Positions 35,436 to 46,972 of a DNA stretch of 64,000 bases are shown here, piece by piece. Under the pieces are notes generated by a model. That model was not told the origin of the DNA. It saw nothing but the letters and a program-made list of their open reading frames with translations, and did not search any database. The stretch is from Hofstenia miamia (taxonomy: Eukaryota > Xenacoelomorpha > Acoela): positions 1,611,289 to 1,675,288 of the forward strand of contig SCFE01000086.1 in NCBI GenBank assembly GCA_004352715.1. The letters run 5' to 3'. Each line of letters starts with the position of its first letter. Within the stretch, counting starts at the first letter, position 1. Both the position numbers and the translations under genes were made by a program.

Positions 35436-36823
35436 ATAACACTAGAATATCCATGGCGGCCATTTCAACATTTCTAATTAAAAAAAGTAATTCAGCATGA
35501 GAAATATTTATTTTGTAGAAGCCAGCTGCTATGCCAATTATTTATTTACTCAATTCTTATTGTAGAAACCTTATAGAATAAATAATAAATTATGTTATTT
35601 ATTAAGAATACCCATGAATACCCATTGCAGTCACATTGACCAGGATAGGATTAACTTCTAATTGTCCATTTTCATTTACATATTATTGAACTTTAAACAT
35701 GATGCGTAGAACTGCATCATTACATTCAATTTATATTTTTGCAACATTTATGATGAACTTTCTGAAGATGAAGACATTACAGTAGACAACGATTGTGAGC
35801 CTCTTGTTCACAATGTTGATAAAAATGAGCCTATGTCATTTGAGTCAACTGCTTTATCTAGTTCTGAAAGGTATTCTTCTAAGTATATTATATATAAATA
35901 TTAATAAAGAATTTTAGTAACTCAAGTTCCAGACACAAATTCTGCTTCAAACAATTGGAGGAATTGGCATGAATTTGTTATCACACCAGGCATCAAGAAT
36001 TTTGCTAAGAGAAGCCAAGTTCTGTTGAGTCTTTATGACGCTTACTTCTGCTGAATTTGATTGTGCATTGGATTAATAAGAAGTGTAAAATCTCCACCTG
36101 GCTAAGGTTGACGTAATTGCAGTCAACAGATACTAATTCTGTTAAGTGAATCACTACTTGTACAAATTGTTCAAATTTATAAATAGGCATAAATTAAAGA
36201 ATATAAAATTACTGAAACTTTTCTGGTTTTCTTTCATTTTTCTCTATTATTCGCTGATGCTACAGAAGGTTTTGCTGAAATAATCAGATTGGAAAGAGAT
36301 TGATATTGTTGGATTGGAAATATTTATTGGAATAATTTATCTCAGGGGTATTTATAGTCCCCGTCGTGCTCTAATTCACTCATTATGGTAAAAGGATTTT
36401 GCTTCAACTTATATTATCAAATGCCTGTCATGTAACAGATTTGGCCAAGTTTTCCGATATTTGAGATTTGATGATACATAAACGTGAAAATCAAGAATCT
36501 TTAATGACAAATTTTCTGCAATCCATGATATTTTTTAAGATTTCGCAACTAATTATATGCAGGTATAGTTTTTCCAAGTGAAGTGAATTCGAAGAAAAGG
36601 CAAACATGTTCCAGCAGCAGATGTGACAATAATACCCACGTGATTCATGCATAGATTGCGGGAAATTTGTATGTGACAAGCACTGAATCATTAAGACAAA
36701 ACGTATTCATGTTTAGTAGGAAAATGTGTGCGAGTTGTATTTTTATGCTCTTAATTTCTCAAAGGTCAAAATGACCGCTTTGTCATTTATGTCAAAAACA
36801 AACCTCGGACATTCTAGTGTTAA
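35436..36823 (+). mobile_element. piggyBac-like element 2, decayed
   Basis: Inverted ends CACTAGAATATCC (35440-35452) and, reversed from 36819, CACTAGAATGTCC differ at one base. A perfect TTAA follows the right end (36820-36823) and a mutated ATAA precedes the left (35436-35439). These ends resemble piggyBac termini. Transposase pieces lie between on the + strand: an acidic N-terminal block with ELSEDEDITVDND (near 35755), then WKEIDIVGLEIFIGIIYLRG (near 36290-36350), HSLW and KDFASTYIIKCLSCNRFGQV with FRYLRFDDT (near 36395-36480), a strongly family-typical region, and a C-terminal zinc-finger-like piece ending CIDCGKFVCDKH (near 36650-36685). Most of the catalytic core is deleted and frames are broken. 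It is therefore an internally deleted fossil of about 1.38 kb. Confidence 0.78.
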
Positions 36824-38766
36824 GTAACAAGGTTTACGGCAATCCTTATAGCTAAAATTTGTAATAGCTTGGTGAATTATATGAGCTGAAATTAAGGTAT
36901 TGAAATAATGAATTTTAAAATACTGACTGACTATGCTTCCTTATATCATCATTATCTATGATAAAGTACAAAAATATAGACATTTCAGTTTAAATAACAT
37001 TCCTTTAATGCAAAATATGTTGTCTTGTAAAGTATTTTGAACTGTTGCAATTTATGTAGGTATAGATTTCAAATATTTCCTATATTGTAGAGAAAATTCA
37101 TACCACTGAGATGTTACTAATGCCATTTCTACTTTGCGTACTAATGAATATATTTTCAGTATCTCTCTTAATGATAAGGAATTCAGACTAGAATCAAAAT
37201 TGACTTTATGTTAGATGCATGTCAAAAACTACTGAGTTGCATATATTATTGAAAATTAGAGGTAGCTAACATAATACAGCAAATTGTTTTTTACTAAATT
37301 TAAATTGACAAATTTGTGCTGACTAAATCTTAGTTACTTATCAGAAAGCTTTATATGTTAACCTTAAAAGAGAATGCAATTTAAATGTCGGTTTCATTAC
37401 AAAGGCTGACATTCTTCTTAAAACTACTTCAAATATATAAAGGTGAAGCATGAAATGTCAAAATTTTTTACATTTAAATTTGTAAAACATTAATTGAGCA
37501 TCAGCTTTGGATTAGCATATGACTATTTCAAGTTAAAGAAAATCTCGTTTCATTAAAAAACTGCTAAGAACATTAGAAATGCAATAACCTCCAAGATCAA
37601 GATACAGGAAAATGTGAATCTTCGAAAATCAGAATCTCGCAACGTGCTGCAGGAATGCGTGGAAAATACAAAACTGAAATCCAGTTGTCTAATAAATTTT
37701 TGAAATACTAGACATTAGTTTCAAATATCCTTTAACTAATACTGAAATCTTGACTGACTAAATTTTAGAGTTAGTCATTTTCACTATAACTTCTTTAAGT
37801 ACTAAAGCTTTCAGTAACCTTCCTTCATGCATCTCGGTGCCTGTCGCATATTCTACCTACCCTTTCTATTGCTGGCAGTTGTATGGCCGTCAACATTGGA
37901 ACAAAACTAGGATTTTCATCAGCACTCAGTATGGACTTGCTTTGATAATACGAGAAATATTAAGTATCTAATAGTTTTAAAAGTTAGATTAAGCCAATAT
38001 TTGATTTCTTTTGTAAGCTTATCATTACTTAATGCTAGTTATTCATGAAGGTAAATACGTTTACATTAAGGCCATGAGGGATGTAAATACTTGAAAATAT
38101 ATATTTAGTGTGAGTAAAGTGGATAGTTATTTCAATAAATAATCTTGGACCTACTTTAATCACATCTTGATAAACTACAGAGGGATAAAACACAAATGAA
38201 TATTTTTAGCAGTAGAGAAAATGGACACCATTTTGTCCAAATACTCATTCTAAGATGTATCACAAATTCATTTCGCCTTCAGCTACACTACCTATTGTAT
38301 TACTTAGAAAGTAAGTGGTCTTTTCAACTATTTCCAAATAAATTTTTTTACGAGTAGTGAGATGTAATAGATTCTTTTTTTGAAATACTTCATAATAAAG
38401 GAGGCTTAGATGTATACTTTCACTCAGGACTGCATTTCGAAATAAAAAACAAGAGGGGCTCCAAATTTGAGAACGGTATTTTATGTTATATTTTGACCAA
38501 ATTTAATTTATCAACAAATACAATCGAACCACCTACACCGTAATATAACAATAGGCTGGGTTCCCAATTGAATTCAACAAGGTGTGCTGAGAACACCTGA
38601 GCCCCACCCGAGTACACCCTTGCGTCTAATGGTGTACGTATAATTTGCATTTTGAACATGTAGCAAATCATTAAATTTAAGATATAAAGTATTATTGCTT
38701 TTCATGAAAGCTTCATTTTATTTTAATGTAATTTTTTGCTAATAGCAATAGCGAGATGTCAGTCTC
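36824..38766. other. Gene-free stretch
   Basis: AT-rich with no recognised gene. Positions 37408-37470 resemble 14205-14270. A short frame at 38486-38671 (minus) is unsupported. Confidence 0.5.
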
Positions 38767-38796
38767 GTTGTTGTGTGAGTTCTCTCACTCAACAAC
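38767..38796. repeat. Inverted repeat (hairpin) GTTGTTGTGTGAG
   Basis: Arms GTTGTTGTGTGAG and CTCACTCAACAAC pair at 12 of 13 positions around TTCT. A second small hairpin, ACAACC-CTAAA-GGTTGT, follows. Related ACACAAC/GTTGTG motifs recur in opposite orientation near 39996-40070, so both may be ends of one element. Confidence 0.6.
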
Positions 38797-39199
38797 CAGC
38801 ATAAAACAACCCTAAAGGTTGTTATTTCACACAACATACATCACATATAACAACAAAGTAATAATTTACACCACACTTATAATTTTGGTAATCTTGTTTA
38901 TATTAATATAATATTAAACATTTATATGAATACAGGGGACATATTAATCCTACTAAGATTTTCTATAATATAGAAGGGAAGGATTAGTAAGATAGTAATT
39001 CAAAGAACTATTCCTCCTTGTAGCAATCTCTTTAAGTTGCAGAGTATAGATCTTATTGCCTTTAAATTCATTGGATTTTTAAGGAATCGAAATTCTCATA
39101 ACCACTATAACAACTTTTCTTGTAAAATGATATTTTAAGGAAAGGGAAGAATATTAATGAAATTTCGTAAATTTTATTATTCATAAATAGGAAAAGCAA

Positions 39200-39237
<38 letters not shown>

Positions 39238-40734
39238 CGTTTTATTATTAATGTATTTTCTGTGAAGCTAGCATTTTGCTGCCCTGTTGCAGTTTATACA
39301 TTCAATATATTAAACAATATTATGACAAGGTGTCGTTTACAAAAAATAAAATCTTTAAAATGAAATTTAGACCCAACGCTATTCATGTCACCTTAAATTT
39401 CCGGTTTGCAAGATCAATGTTGGGTATGTTAAAAAATTATAATAAAAACAATTCAAACTGCAATTGAATATACTAAATGGGATCTTAGAAGTAGTAGTAA
39501 TACATCTTTGTTTTTTCTGGCTTTGTAGTTGCCCAGTAAGTCTGTGTACATGGACCGAATAAATTGCTGAAAGAACTAAATTTTATGAAAATCAAACAAT
39601 TCTATCCTTTGGCCGCAATGGTTAAAATATAACGCTTTCTCTCTCACTCGTTTTTAAAACTTCAAATGTGAATTTCAATTTTTCACTGCATTGTTTATAA
39701 TTCTATACATTCACTGCATTTGGCTTGTATTGCGTGCGCCTTCACCTAGTAGTTAATCCAGATTTTTTAGAAAGTTCAGCTGATTTTTGCAATATCACAG
39801 CCTAAGCCTTGCCCATGTTTGCTCTTGCCTCACCAATTGAAGCTCAGACCAACCTAAGCCCACCACTTCAGTAGTAATCCAGCCCAATGTGCCTCCAGGC
39901 TGAATTTTAGTGAGTTTGAAAATAAGAACATATTCTATGGATCAGATTTTTTCGATAAAGGCAAAACTGTAAATTGTTTTTACGCTGGGTTTTTATGCCT
40001 CACACAACATGTTGTGTTGAGTACACAACAAATTTAAAATTTAACACAACGTTTAGCCTGTAAGTTGTGATTGGCGGAAAGTTTTGGATGAGAAACATTT
40101 ATATTTGAAAAAATCTGCCCGTTTCTATCTCTGCTTTAAACAGTTGAAATCAAATTTCAAATTGACTCACGGTTGAATTCCACATGCTAATGACTCAATT
40201 GGCTAGTACAATCTTGAATTTTAGCATTACAACATGTGTGCCTTATCTGATTGGTTGACAAACCTATAAATTTTCAATTATTGGAAAACGTTTGCATTTG
40301 CTAACTATCGGTAAGCCTTGAATTTTACATAATACTGGAATTGTTTTTACATGAAAAATTAATTTTTTTTGCAAATTTACAAATAAATATCATCCTGACA
40401 ATAAAAAATTCAAATGAAAACATATACATCTTTCATTTTAACATTTCTTCTTTTGAAAACAATTCTAAAATTATCACATGCTATTCAATTTAACTGTCTT
40501 CTAACAAAATTTACTACATGCAATGATAAATATGTAAATGTTTGTATATTCCTAAAAAACATATGTAGGTTGTATTCATAATTAACATATATTTTTTCAT
40601 AGCTACTCTTTTATCTAATTCCAATATTTCATAATGATGGGTATATTTTTCATACAGAGGCTTATCCAAATCCTCGAGACATGAAAAAGGATTTAGGTCT
40701 AATCTAGTAAAAGTTTACTTTGATAATTTAGAGA
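38797..40734. other. Gene-free stretch upstream of third receptor gene
   Basis: No gene recognised; contains a (TA)n run (39203-39234) and a perfect 14-base palindrome CACAACATGTTGTG near 40001-40014. The promoter of the receptor at 40735 should lie at the right end. Confidence 0.5.
39203..39234. repeat. (TA)n microsatellite
   Basis: TA dinucleotide run. Confidence 0.9.
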
Positions 40735-41276
40735 ATGAACAACATTTCTGACAAGGAAATTCTTTTGGAGACTAAATTGGACGAATACCTTAGTATATTT
40801 GGCATGACAATTTGTGTATTGGAAGCTATACTAAATATTTGCTGCTACTTTACAATTCAAAATTTGAGTTTTCAGAATTCAACGGTTACATTGATAAAGT
40901 GTCAGGCGATATGGGACACACTCTCCGTTCTTCATAATGGATTTATTGAAATCGGAAGCGATTATTTTGGATACAACATAATGGGTTTGAATAACATTTT
41001 CTGCAAGGTTAACAATTTAAAACCGAAATTAAGATAATCTTTTCTAAAATACTACTTATTCTTTTTTACAGTTGAAAATTGCTCCCAATCTTGAATTTTC
41101 TATTATTATCGTAGTATATTAAGTACTGTTTGTTAATGATATTCAATTACTATCATTATGAGGCAACGCTTAGTCTATGTAATGTTAGGACTTGCATAAT
41201 ACTGATTTTATAACAAATCTTTAGGTATTCACAATAGATATATCTACAATATGCTTGACAAATACTTATCTACAGA

Positions 41277-41316
<40 letters not shown>

Positions 41317-42039
41317 ATAATTTCAAGTTTTGTATATATAGATTATCATAGCTTTACTTAAAATAAGTTTTCTAAAGTGTAACATATTTTAGTAACCAAT
41401 TGAATAATTTGTCTTTACATTTAGGTCATATTATTTCAAAATTGGTCAAACAATTACATGGGAATATTTCATATGACATGTATCGCATTAGACCGTGTGA
41501 TGGCAATCCAATTTCCCATCTGGTACAAACAGAATAGTAAGCCAAATTTAGGATTTGCAATAAGTTTTGCAATTGTAATTTTCTGCTATGGAATTTCGTT
41601 ACCAAATCTTTTCAAATTTACAATAGTGGACTCAGTTTGCGTTCTAAAAGGAAGCCTTACATTCATATATTGGTATACAACGATCCATGTTGCAATATTT
41701 GCGTTCGTCATCCCATTTTCAACGGTTCTCTGCTCTAATTTCTATTTTATTTATTCTCTGCATCATCGAAAAAATGTGAACACATCTGAACGACGCTTAA
41801 CAATTATGTTGATGACAAATAGCGCTGTTTTCTGCGTTTTAATGTTAACTGCTGTTATCATAAATTCACTAACATATGTGCTGAATCCAAAGACTCCGCG
41901 TGAATTAGCAATGTTTACACTTTTTAGTAGGACTCAGTACGTTCTTCTGATATTAAATGCGTCTGTAAATTTTATATTTTATTTTATTAGTGGGCCTATG
42001 TTTCGAGCAGCCTTTTTTGCAATTTTCCATAAAGCATGA
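40735..42039 (+). CDS. Class A GPCR, two exons (paralogue 3)
   Basis: Complete rhodopsin-like receptor of 295 residues. Exon 1 (40735-41007, 91 codons) carries an N-terminal NNIS glycosylation site, TM1 (residues about 20-45), TM2 (about 52-75) and NIFCK with the TM3 cysteine. The donor is AAG/GTTAAC, the intron is 417 bases with a (TA)n run at 41280-41310, and the acceptor TACATTTAG precedes 41425. Exon 2 (to 42039) begins VILFQNWSNNYMGIF, then ALDRVMAIQFP (DRY-type motif, Asp about residue 114), TM4, the second-loop Cys in DSVCVLKG, TM5, SERRLTIML, TM6 without CWxP, and TM7 SVNFIFYFISGPMFRAAFF with a short tail. It is very similar to the gene at 20289, with the same exon lengths in exon 2 and a similar 3' flank. 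AATTTAGAGAATG puts an acceptor-like AG three bases before the ATG. The frame is intact, so it is probably functional. Peptide-receptor-like features fit, but the ligand is not inferable. Confidence 0.93.
41280..41310. repeat. (TA)n microsatellite in receptor intron
   Basis: TA run about 115 bases upstream of the exon-2 acceptor. Confidence 0.9.
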
Positions 42040-42212
42040 GAAGAAGAATATCCTAAAAAGCATTCATCACAAATTTTTGCTGTTTTCAAAAATATCAAAA
42101 TGCATTCTCTTTAGTAATTTTATGCCAGGATATTCAAGGTAAACTTTTTGCAATTTTCAAAACATGACTAATGAATTTGTGACAATATATTGACATGAAT
42201 TCATCAACATTT

Positions 42213-42249
<37 letters not shown>

Positions 42250-43741
42250 AAAATTTCGTTACTTGCAAATTTTATTAGAAAGTGCATGTTGAATAATAGA
42301 CTCTCATTTTAAAATGTGCAATCATTCTACTGGAAAAAATTACAACATAATAATAAGAATAATGTCTTGAATTCTGAAAATCTTTACCACTCTAGTGAAA
42401 AGTTGGTAGATATAAAATTATAAATGTGCAATATCACTAGTAGTAGCTTTCAAAAACCCTCATTACTTAAAATGATGAGTTGCGATTAATTTTGAACGAT
42501 TGACTTAAATGAAGTTTCTTGTTGAAAAACGGAAATTTTAAGAAATCTAATTTCTGAATATATACCAAAGTATAATGAAATTAGCACAGATCTACAGGTG
42601 CAGTTATTGTGTAATATTTGTTACAATCATCGTCTAACTCCCTATGAAAATATAAGCTTTGGTTCTGTCTTGTTGTGCATGTCCATTCATAATAAATTTT
42701 GAATTTCTAAATAGATCTAGTCATGTCGTTGAGAGATATATTCTTTGAAAACATAAAGTTTAGAACAGTGCGTCTAAACAAACATTTATTATTTTTGAAA
42801 ACAATTGTATTGAATACAATTATGTAAACTATTGTCTTTTGCATAACGGTGAGTTCTTCATTGAATTTTATTTACATCAAAACTAAACAATCATGCTTTT
42901 TAATATGAAAATCAATAACTTCTTCATTTCAAAAATACTAAATGTTAATTCAGGAAAATATTAAAATTTCTTCCAAATAACTTTTCTGCTTGAGGTTCAA
43001 AATTGGCATGATTAGATTTGAAAAAAATATAAGCAGCCAATGGAACGAGTTTTAAGAGCTACAGCTCCCTGTCTTTTAGTTGGAATCACTTTGTTTCAAT
43101 CTCATGAATTTTAAGTATTTTAATAATGCTATTAGTTTAATCAATATAGACCCTAAATAGGATATTTTCCCGCTTTAGCTAGTATTACAGTACGTGTCTA
43201 CGGAAATCTGAGATGAATTTGGCTTAAAAAACAATTGTCAGTATAATTATGCCCATTGAATTCCTAGTCTATCAAATTTTCGATTCTATTTATTTTCATC
43301 AAAAACTTTAAATTTGTATTGGTTACCATATTTGTTGAATGACTAGAATGATCTTTTAAATTACTTCAATCAAAATTAAAGATATTTGAGTAAATTTTTT
43401 GAAATTTGAATATTCAAATTATTATAGGAATCATTTTAGCAACATTTCAGCACTAAGTGAGTATGGATAGAAAACAAACAAAAAATTACATGACCATATG
43501 CTTTTCTATTTTACTTCGAAACAATGTAATAAATTACTTAAAATAAAAATAGTCAATTCACAGCAATAATTATCAGTAAATTCAAATTTGTTTGAGAAAT
43601 TTTGAGGATTTCACAAACATAGTTGTTAGGCAAATTGAATTCCTTTTAGAAATTTGTGGAATGATAGATCTGGAAGTTAAACAATAAAACAAACATGGGA
43701 TAGTCGTGTTGATATGAATTCCTGACTATATTCTAAAAATA
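42040..43741. other. Gene-free stretch after third receptor gene
   Basis: The first about 110 bases match the flank after the second receptor gene and are probably 3' UTR. A (TA)n run lies at 42215-42247. Nothing else recognised. Confidence 0.55.
42215..42247. repeat. (TA)n microsatellite
   Basis: TA dinucleotide run downstream of the receptor gene. Confidence 0.9.
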
Positions 43742-44922
43742 CTTGAAAAGGGTCCCAAGCAAATCATCCAAAGTAAGTTTAACAAACTTGATGTATTTGC
43801 AGAATTTGAAACTTTAACAAATTTCGTATCATCTAAAGAATCTCAATCAATGGTGACGGGAATAACGCATAAATATATACATAATCCTATAAATAGAAAA
43901 ACTGGTAGAAATTTAAGGAAATTGAAAGATTTTCTGAATAAAAACAATCTAAAAACTATACCTTATGATAAAGGAATTGGAATTGCAATCATTAATAATG
44001 TCGAGTACAAGAATAACATGTTAGACATTTTAAATGGTGAAGAGTTTGAAAATATAGAAACAAAAGGAAATACAAAAAACTCTCCTGCAATTATCTATGA
44101 AAACAAATTTAATGCAAAATTGCTATTTTTAAAAACACAAATGAAAATCTCTAAAGAATTTTATTAAAAATGCAAATAAACTGGTGGTTATGCTTCAAAA
44201 GTATATGACCTTGCAAAGATCCACAAAAAAGAAATACCACTTCGTCCTATTGCAAGTTCATGTAGCTCCATAAATAAAAAACCATCCGACACTAAATAAT
44301 ATATTATGCAAATTAGTAGAAACAAAAATGCACACGAATTCAAAAAACATTTTCTGATCATATTATGAAACAAGATGCGAGTAAGTTTATGGTATCATAC
44401 GACATCAAACGCTTATGCATCAATGTTCCTCTAGAAAAAGCCATAGACATAGTAATAGAAATTTTAAAAAACAAAGACATAATGATTTACGATTTAAATT
44501 ACGAAACAACAAAGACGATATTAATACTTGCAACGAAAAATTCATTAATGGAATTTAAGGGAGAATTTTACTTGCAGAAAGATGGTTTAGCTATGTGTAA
44601 TTCCTTAAGCCCAACCCTAGCTAACATCTATTTAAACTTTATTGAGAAACAGTATGCATCAAATAGCATCAGATTTCATTTTTATGAAAGATATATGGCC
44701 GATATATTTGCTATATTAAATAATGAAGAAGATGCAGAAATGATACTAACAAGAATATGTAGTTGTCAGTTAGAGTTTTATATTGCTATAATTGTTTTCA
44801 GAAAATACAAGTTTAGCTTAAACAGCTTTGCCGTGATTTTAGACAAGGTGCAATACTTACTTAAACCCCAAAGCAATAAAGTATTCGAAAATGTCACTTG
44901 GAGTAACCGAAACCACTCTTAA
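43742..44922 (+). pseudogene. Penelope-like reverse transcriptase, decayed (copy 2)
   Basis: This copy covers the N-terminal half that the Penelope remnant at 16782 lacks. The first open block (43742-44164, with an ATG at 43850) starts LEKGPKQII, the usual opening of Penelope RTs, and includes NLKTIPYDKGIGIAIINNVEY. After a frameshift comes ASKVYDLAKIHKKEIPLRPI (near 44195-44255). The last open block (44365-44922) holds SYDIKRLCINVPLEKAID (motif A; Asp present, the usual SLFTNIP degraded), EFYLQKDGLAMCNSLSPTLA (motif B region), and YERYMADIFAIL, where the catalytic YVDD has become YMAD. Loss of the first catalytic Asp and the broken frame mean it is inactive. No GIY-YIG domain follows before the element ends. 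Distant relationship to the 16782 copy, as motifs differ throughout. Confidence 0.82.
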
Positions 44923-45159
44923 CCAGACTTTAATCATCAACAAATAACATAATACCCGTACTGCACTCGTGCGTTAGTGCATCTAGTCCTGATTTGGCTA
45001 TTGTGTGATTTTCTTCATCAAAATAAACGCCCTTCTGAAGTGAAGATGTTGAGTTGCATGAAATCAATATGGTCTAGTTAGGCATGGGTAAACTATATTG
45101 TTGCTCGTGGTTTGGAACATTTATCAAAGTTTCGAATTTTATATCTCTATCTAATTTTC

Positions 45160-45191
<32 letters not shown>

Positions 45192-45193
45192 TA
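45160..45193. repeat. (TA)n microsatellite
   Basis: TA run broken by one CA; a small MITE sits at its right end. Confidence 0.9.
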
Positions 45194-45296
45194 CCGGGTC
45201 ATTATAAAGACATTTAAAATCCAGAGACAGTCGATGTTCCTGATGCTCAACGTTGTGGCAGGCCTCGTCTTACTGTTTCTTTATAATGATCCGGTA
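45192..45296. mobile_element. 101-bp mariner/Tc1-derived MITE
   Basis: Element 45194-45294 with inverted ends CCGGGTCATTATAAAGA and (reversed) CCGGATCATTATAAAGA, one mismatch in 17, flanked by TA on both sides (45192-45193, 45295-45296). The 60 bases between the ends read TVDVPDAQRCGRPRLTVS on the + strand. The GRPR motif is the linker between the two DNA-binding halves of mariner/Tc1 transposases. It therefore looks like an internal-deletion derivative that kept a sliver of transposase gene. Confidence 0.8.
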
Positions 45297-46680
45297 TTAT
45301 ACTAAAAAATTTTTCAACAATATTTACAACATATACTAGGATATTTTGGGGGACAGTGTGATTATTGGATTTTCACAGTTGTGGTGGAATATCAATGCTA
45401 AAATCTTTGAGTTGCCTTTGATAATTTCTGGGATTACTCATTATCTGTATGTAGTATTTTTGTAGGCTGTATAATGCAGTTTTGTTTGCTCTTAGTAGGT
45501 GATTGAAGTTTGAAGAGTGCTTTGATATTTTATAAAATAGCTTACCATTCATTGATGTAATTACGAATTCTTGATGGTACTGTGAACAAGGTTGGATTGT
45601 ATTTTAAGCAAAAATTGATGTTATAAATTAACATAAGAAAATTGAATTTATTAAAAGATCTTTAAATTTATATTTATATCTTTATATAAAGCCTTGGCAA
45701 TTACTTGCAAAGAAACTCTATAAAAAATTAAAGATGTTTATTGTAATTTTAAAATTCAACACTGAGGCTATGAATATTAGGATAGCCTAGACCTCGAAAA
45801 GAGCTTAGCTTTATACTTTTATAGACATTTAATTCTTAATTTTTCTGAAGTGCTTTTTATAATTAATTTCTGATAATATCTGCATTCATATCAAAAATTA
45901 TTAAATGCCATGAGTGACGTTATATTGATCACTCTCATTCAGACTTAAATAAATTATCTTTCTATCATAGTTGATGCACACTTTTACTAATTTGCATTTA
46001 CAAAAATTTTTTTTTAAAAAATTTTCACACTCTTGAAATTGCTTTCCATTTCCAGTTGCACAGCATAAAGTTTTAAAAATTGAAATAGAGGTTATATTAA
46101 AGTCAATGAAATCAATTGAAATCATAGAATTATTTCAATGTAAATTTTGAAAATTACAGAAATTTTCATTAATTAGTAAGATTTATGCTGTATACCAATC
46201 GATATTTTTACATGCTCTCAAAAAATTTTCTATAAGATAATTATAACTATCTAAACTAGAATTTATTTCAAAGAATATTAAACCCGACAAATTGATCATA
46301 TTTCAAATGCTCAGCTTTTCGAATGAATCAGTATATGTTTGAATTTAAAGAATATATTTACTACAATGCTTTTATGTGGCAGTAAGGAACTAAATTTCAA
46401 ACAAAAATGTTAAATATACAAAACAAGCAGATGTTAAAATATGCTTTAAGAGGATTCCTTATATTATTATAACTACCACAGACTGTTTATAAATACATGG
46501 ATGAACAACTTGATTATAGGTGGCGAAAAATCAGTGGGGTAGAAGGAAGATGTTTACTGACGTTAGGTTTAATTGGCTGAAGCAGAAAAGATCAATAATT
46601 ATGTTTGGAAGTAGGAGTTAATTATTACAATTAAACAGAAAAAGTGAAAATTTTAATTATTTAAAGATGAAAAAAATGAC

Positions 46681-46972
46681 AAGATGGCAGACTTTAGTAA
46701 TATCTAATGGTTAATACACATGACTATATTAGTCAATATTTATGTTTAAGCACAGGGCTGTTTCAAGCATGGTAGGAAAATTGTCACTGACTACCATAAA
46801 GACTAATAGCAAGAATGATACATTTTNCAAGATGGCAGACTTTAGTAATATCTAATGTTTAATACACATGACTATATTAGTCAATATTTATGTTTAAGCA
46901 CAGGCCTGTAGCAAGCATGGTAGGCAAATTGTCACTGACTACCATAAAGACTAATAGCAAGAATGATACATT
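46681..46972. repeat. Duplicated ~145-bp block split by single N
   Basis: CAAGATGGCAGACTTTAGTA and the following 145 bases occur at 46680-46826 and again after the N at 46827, with few differences. Likely unmerged contig or haplotype ends. Confidence 0.75.

Noticed and set aside
38761-38860. CRISPR-like or tandem array suspected from repeated ACAAC blocks
   Set aside because: Blocks are unequal, inverted and unspaced; in animal DNA they are better read as hairpins.
44960-45040. Hammerhead-like core after the second Penelope remnant
   Set aside because: CTGAT is followed by TTGG instead of GA, and no paired stem II with GAAA was found.
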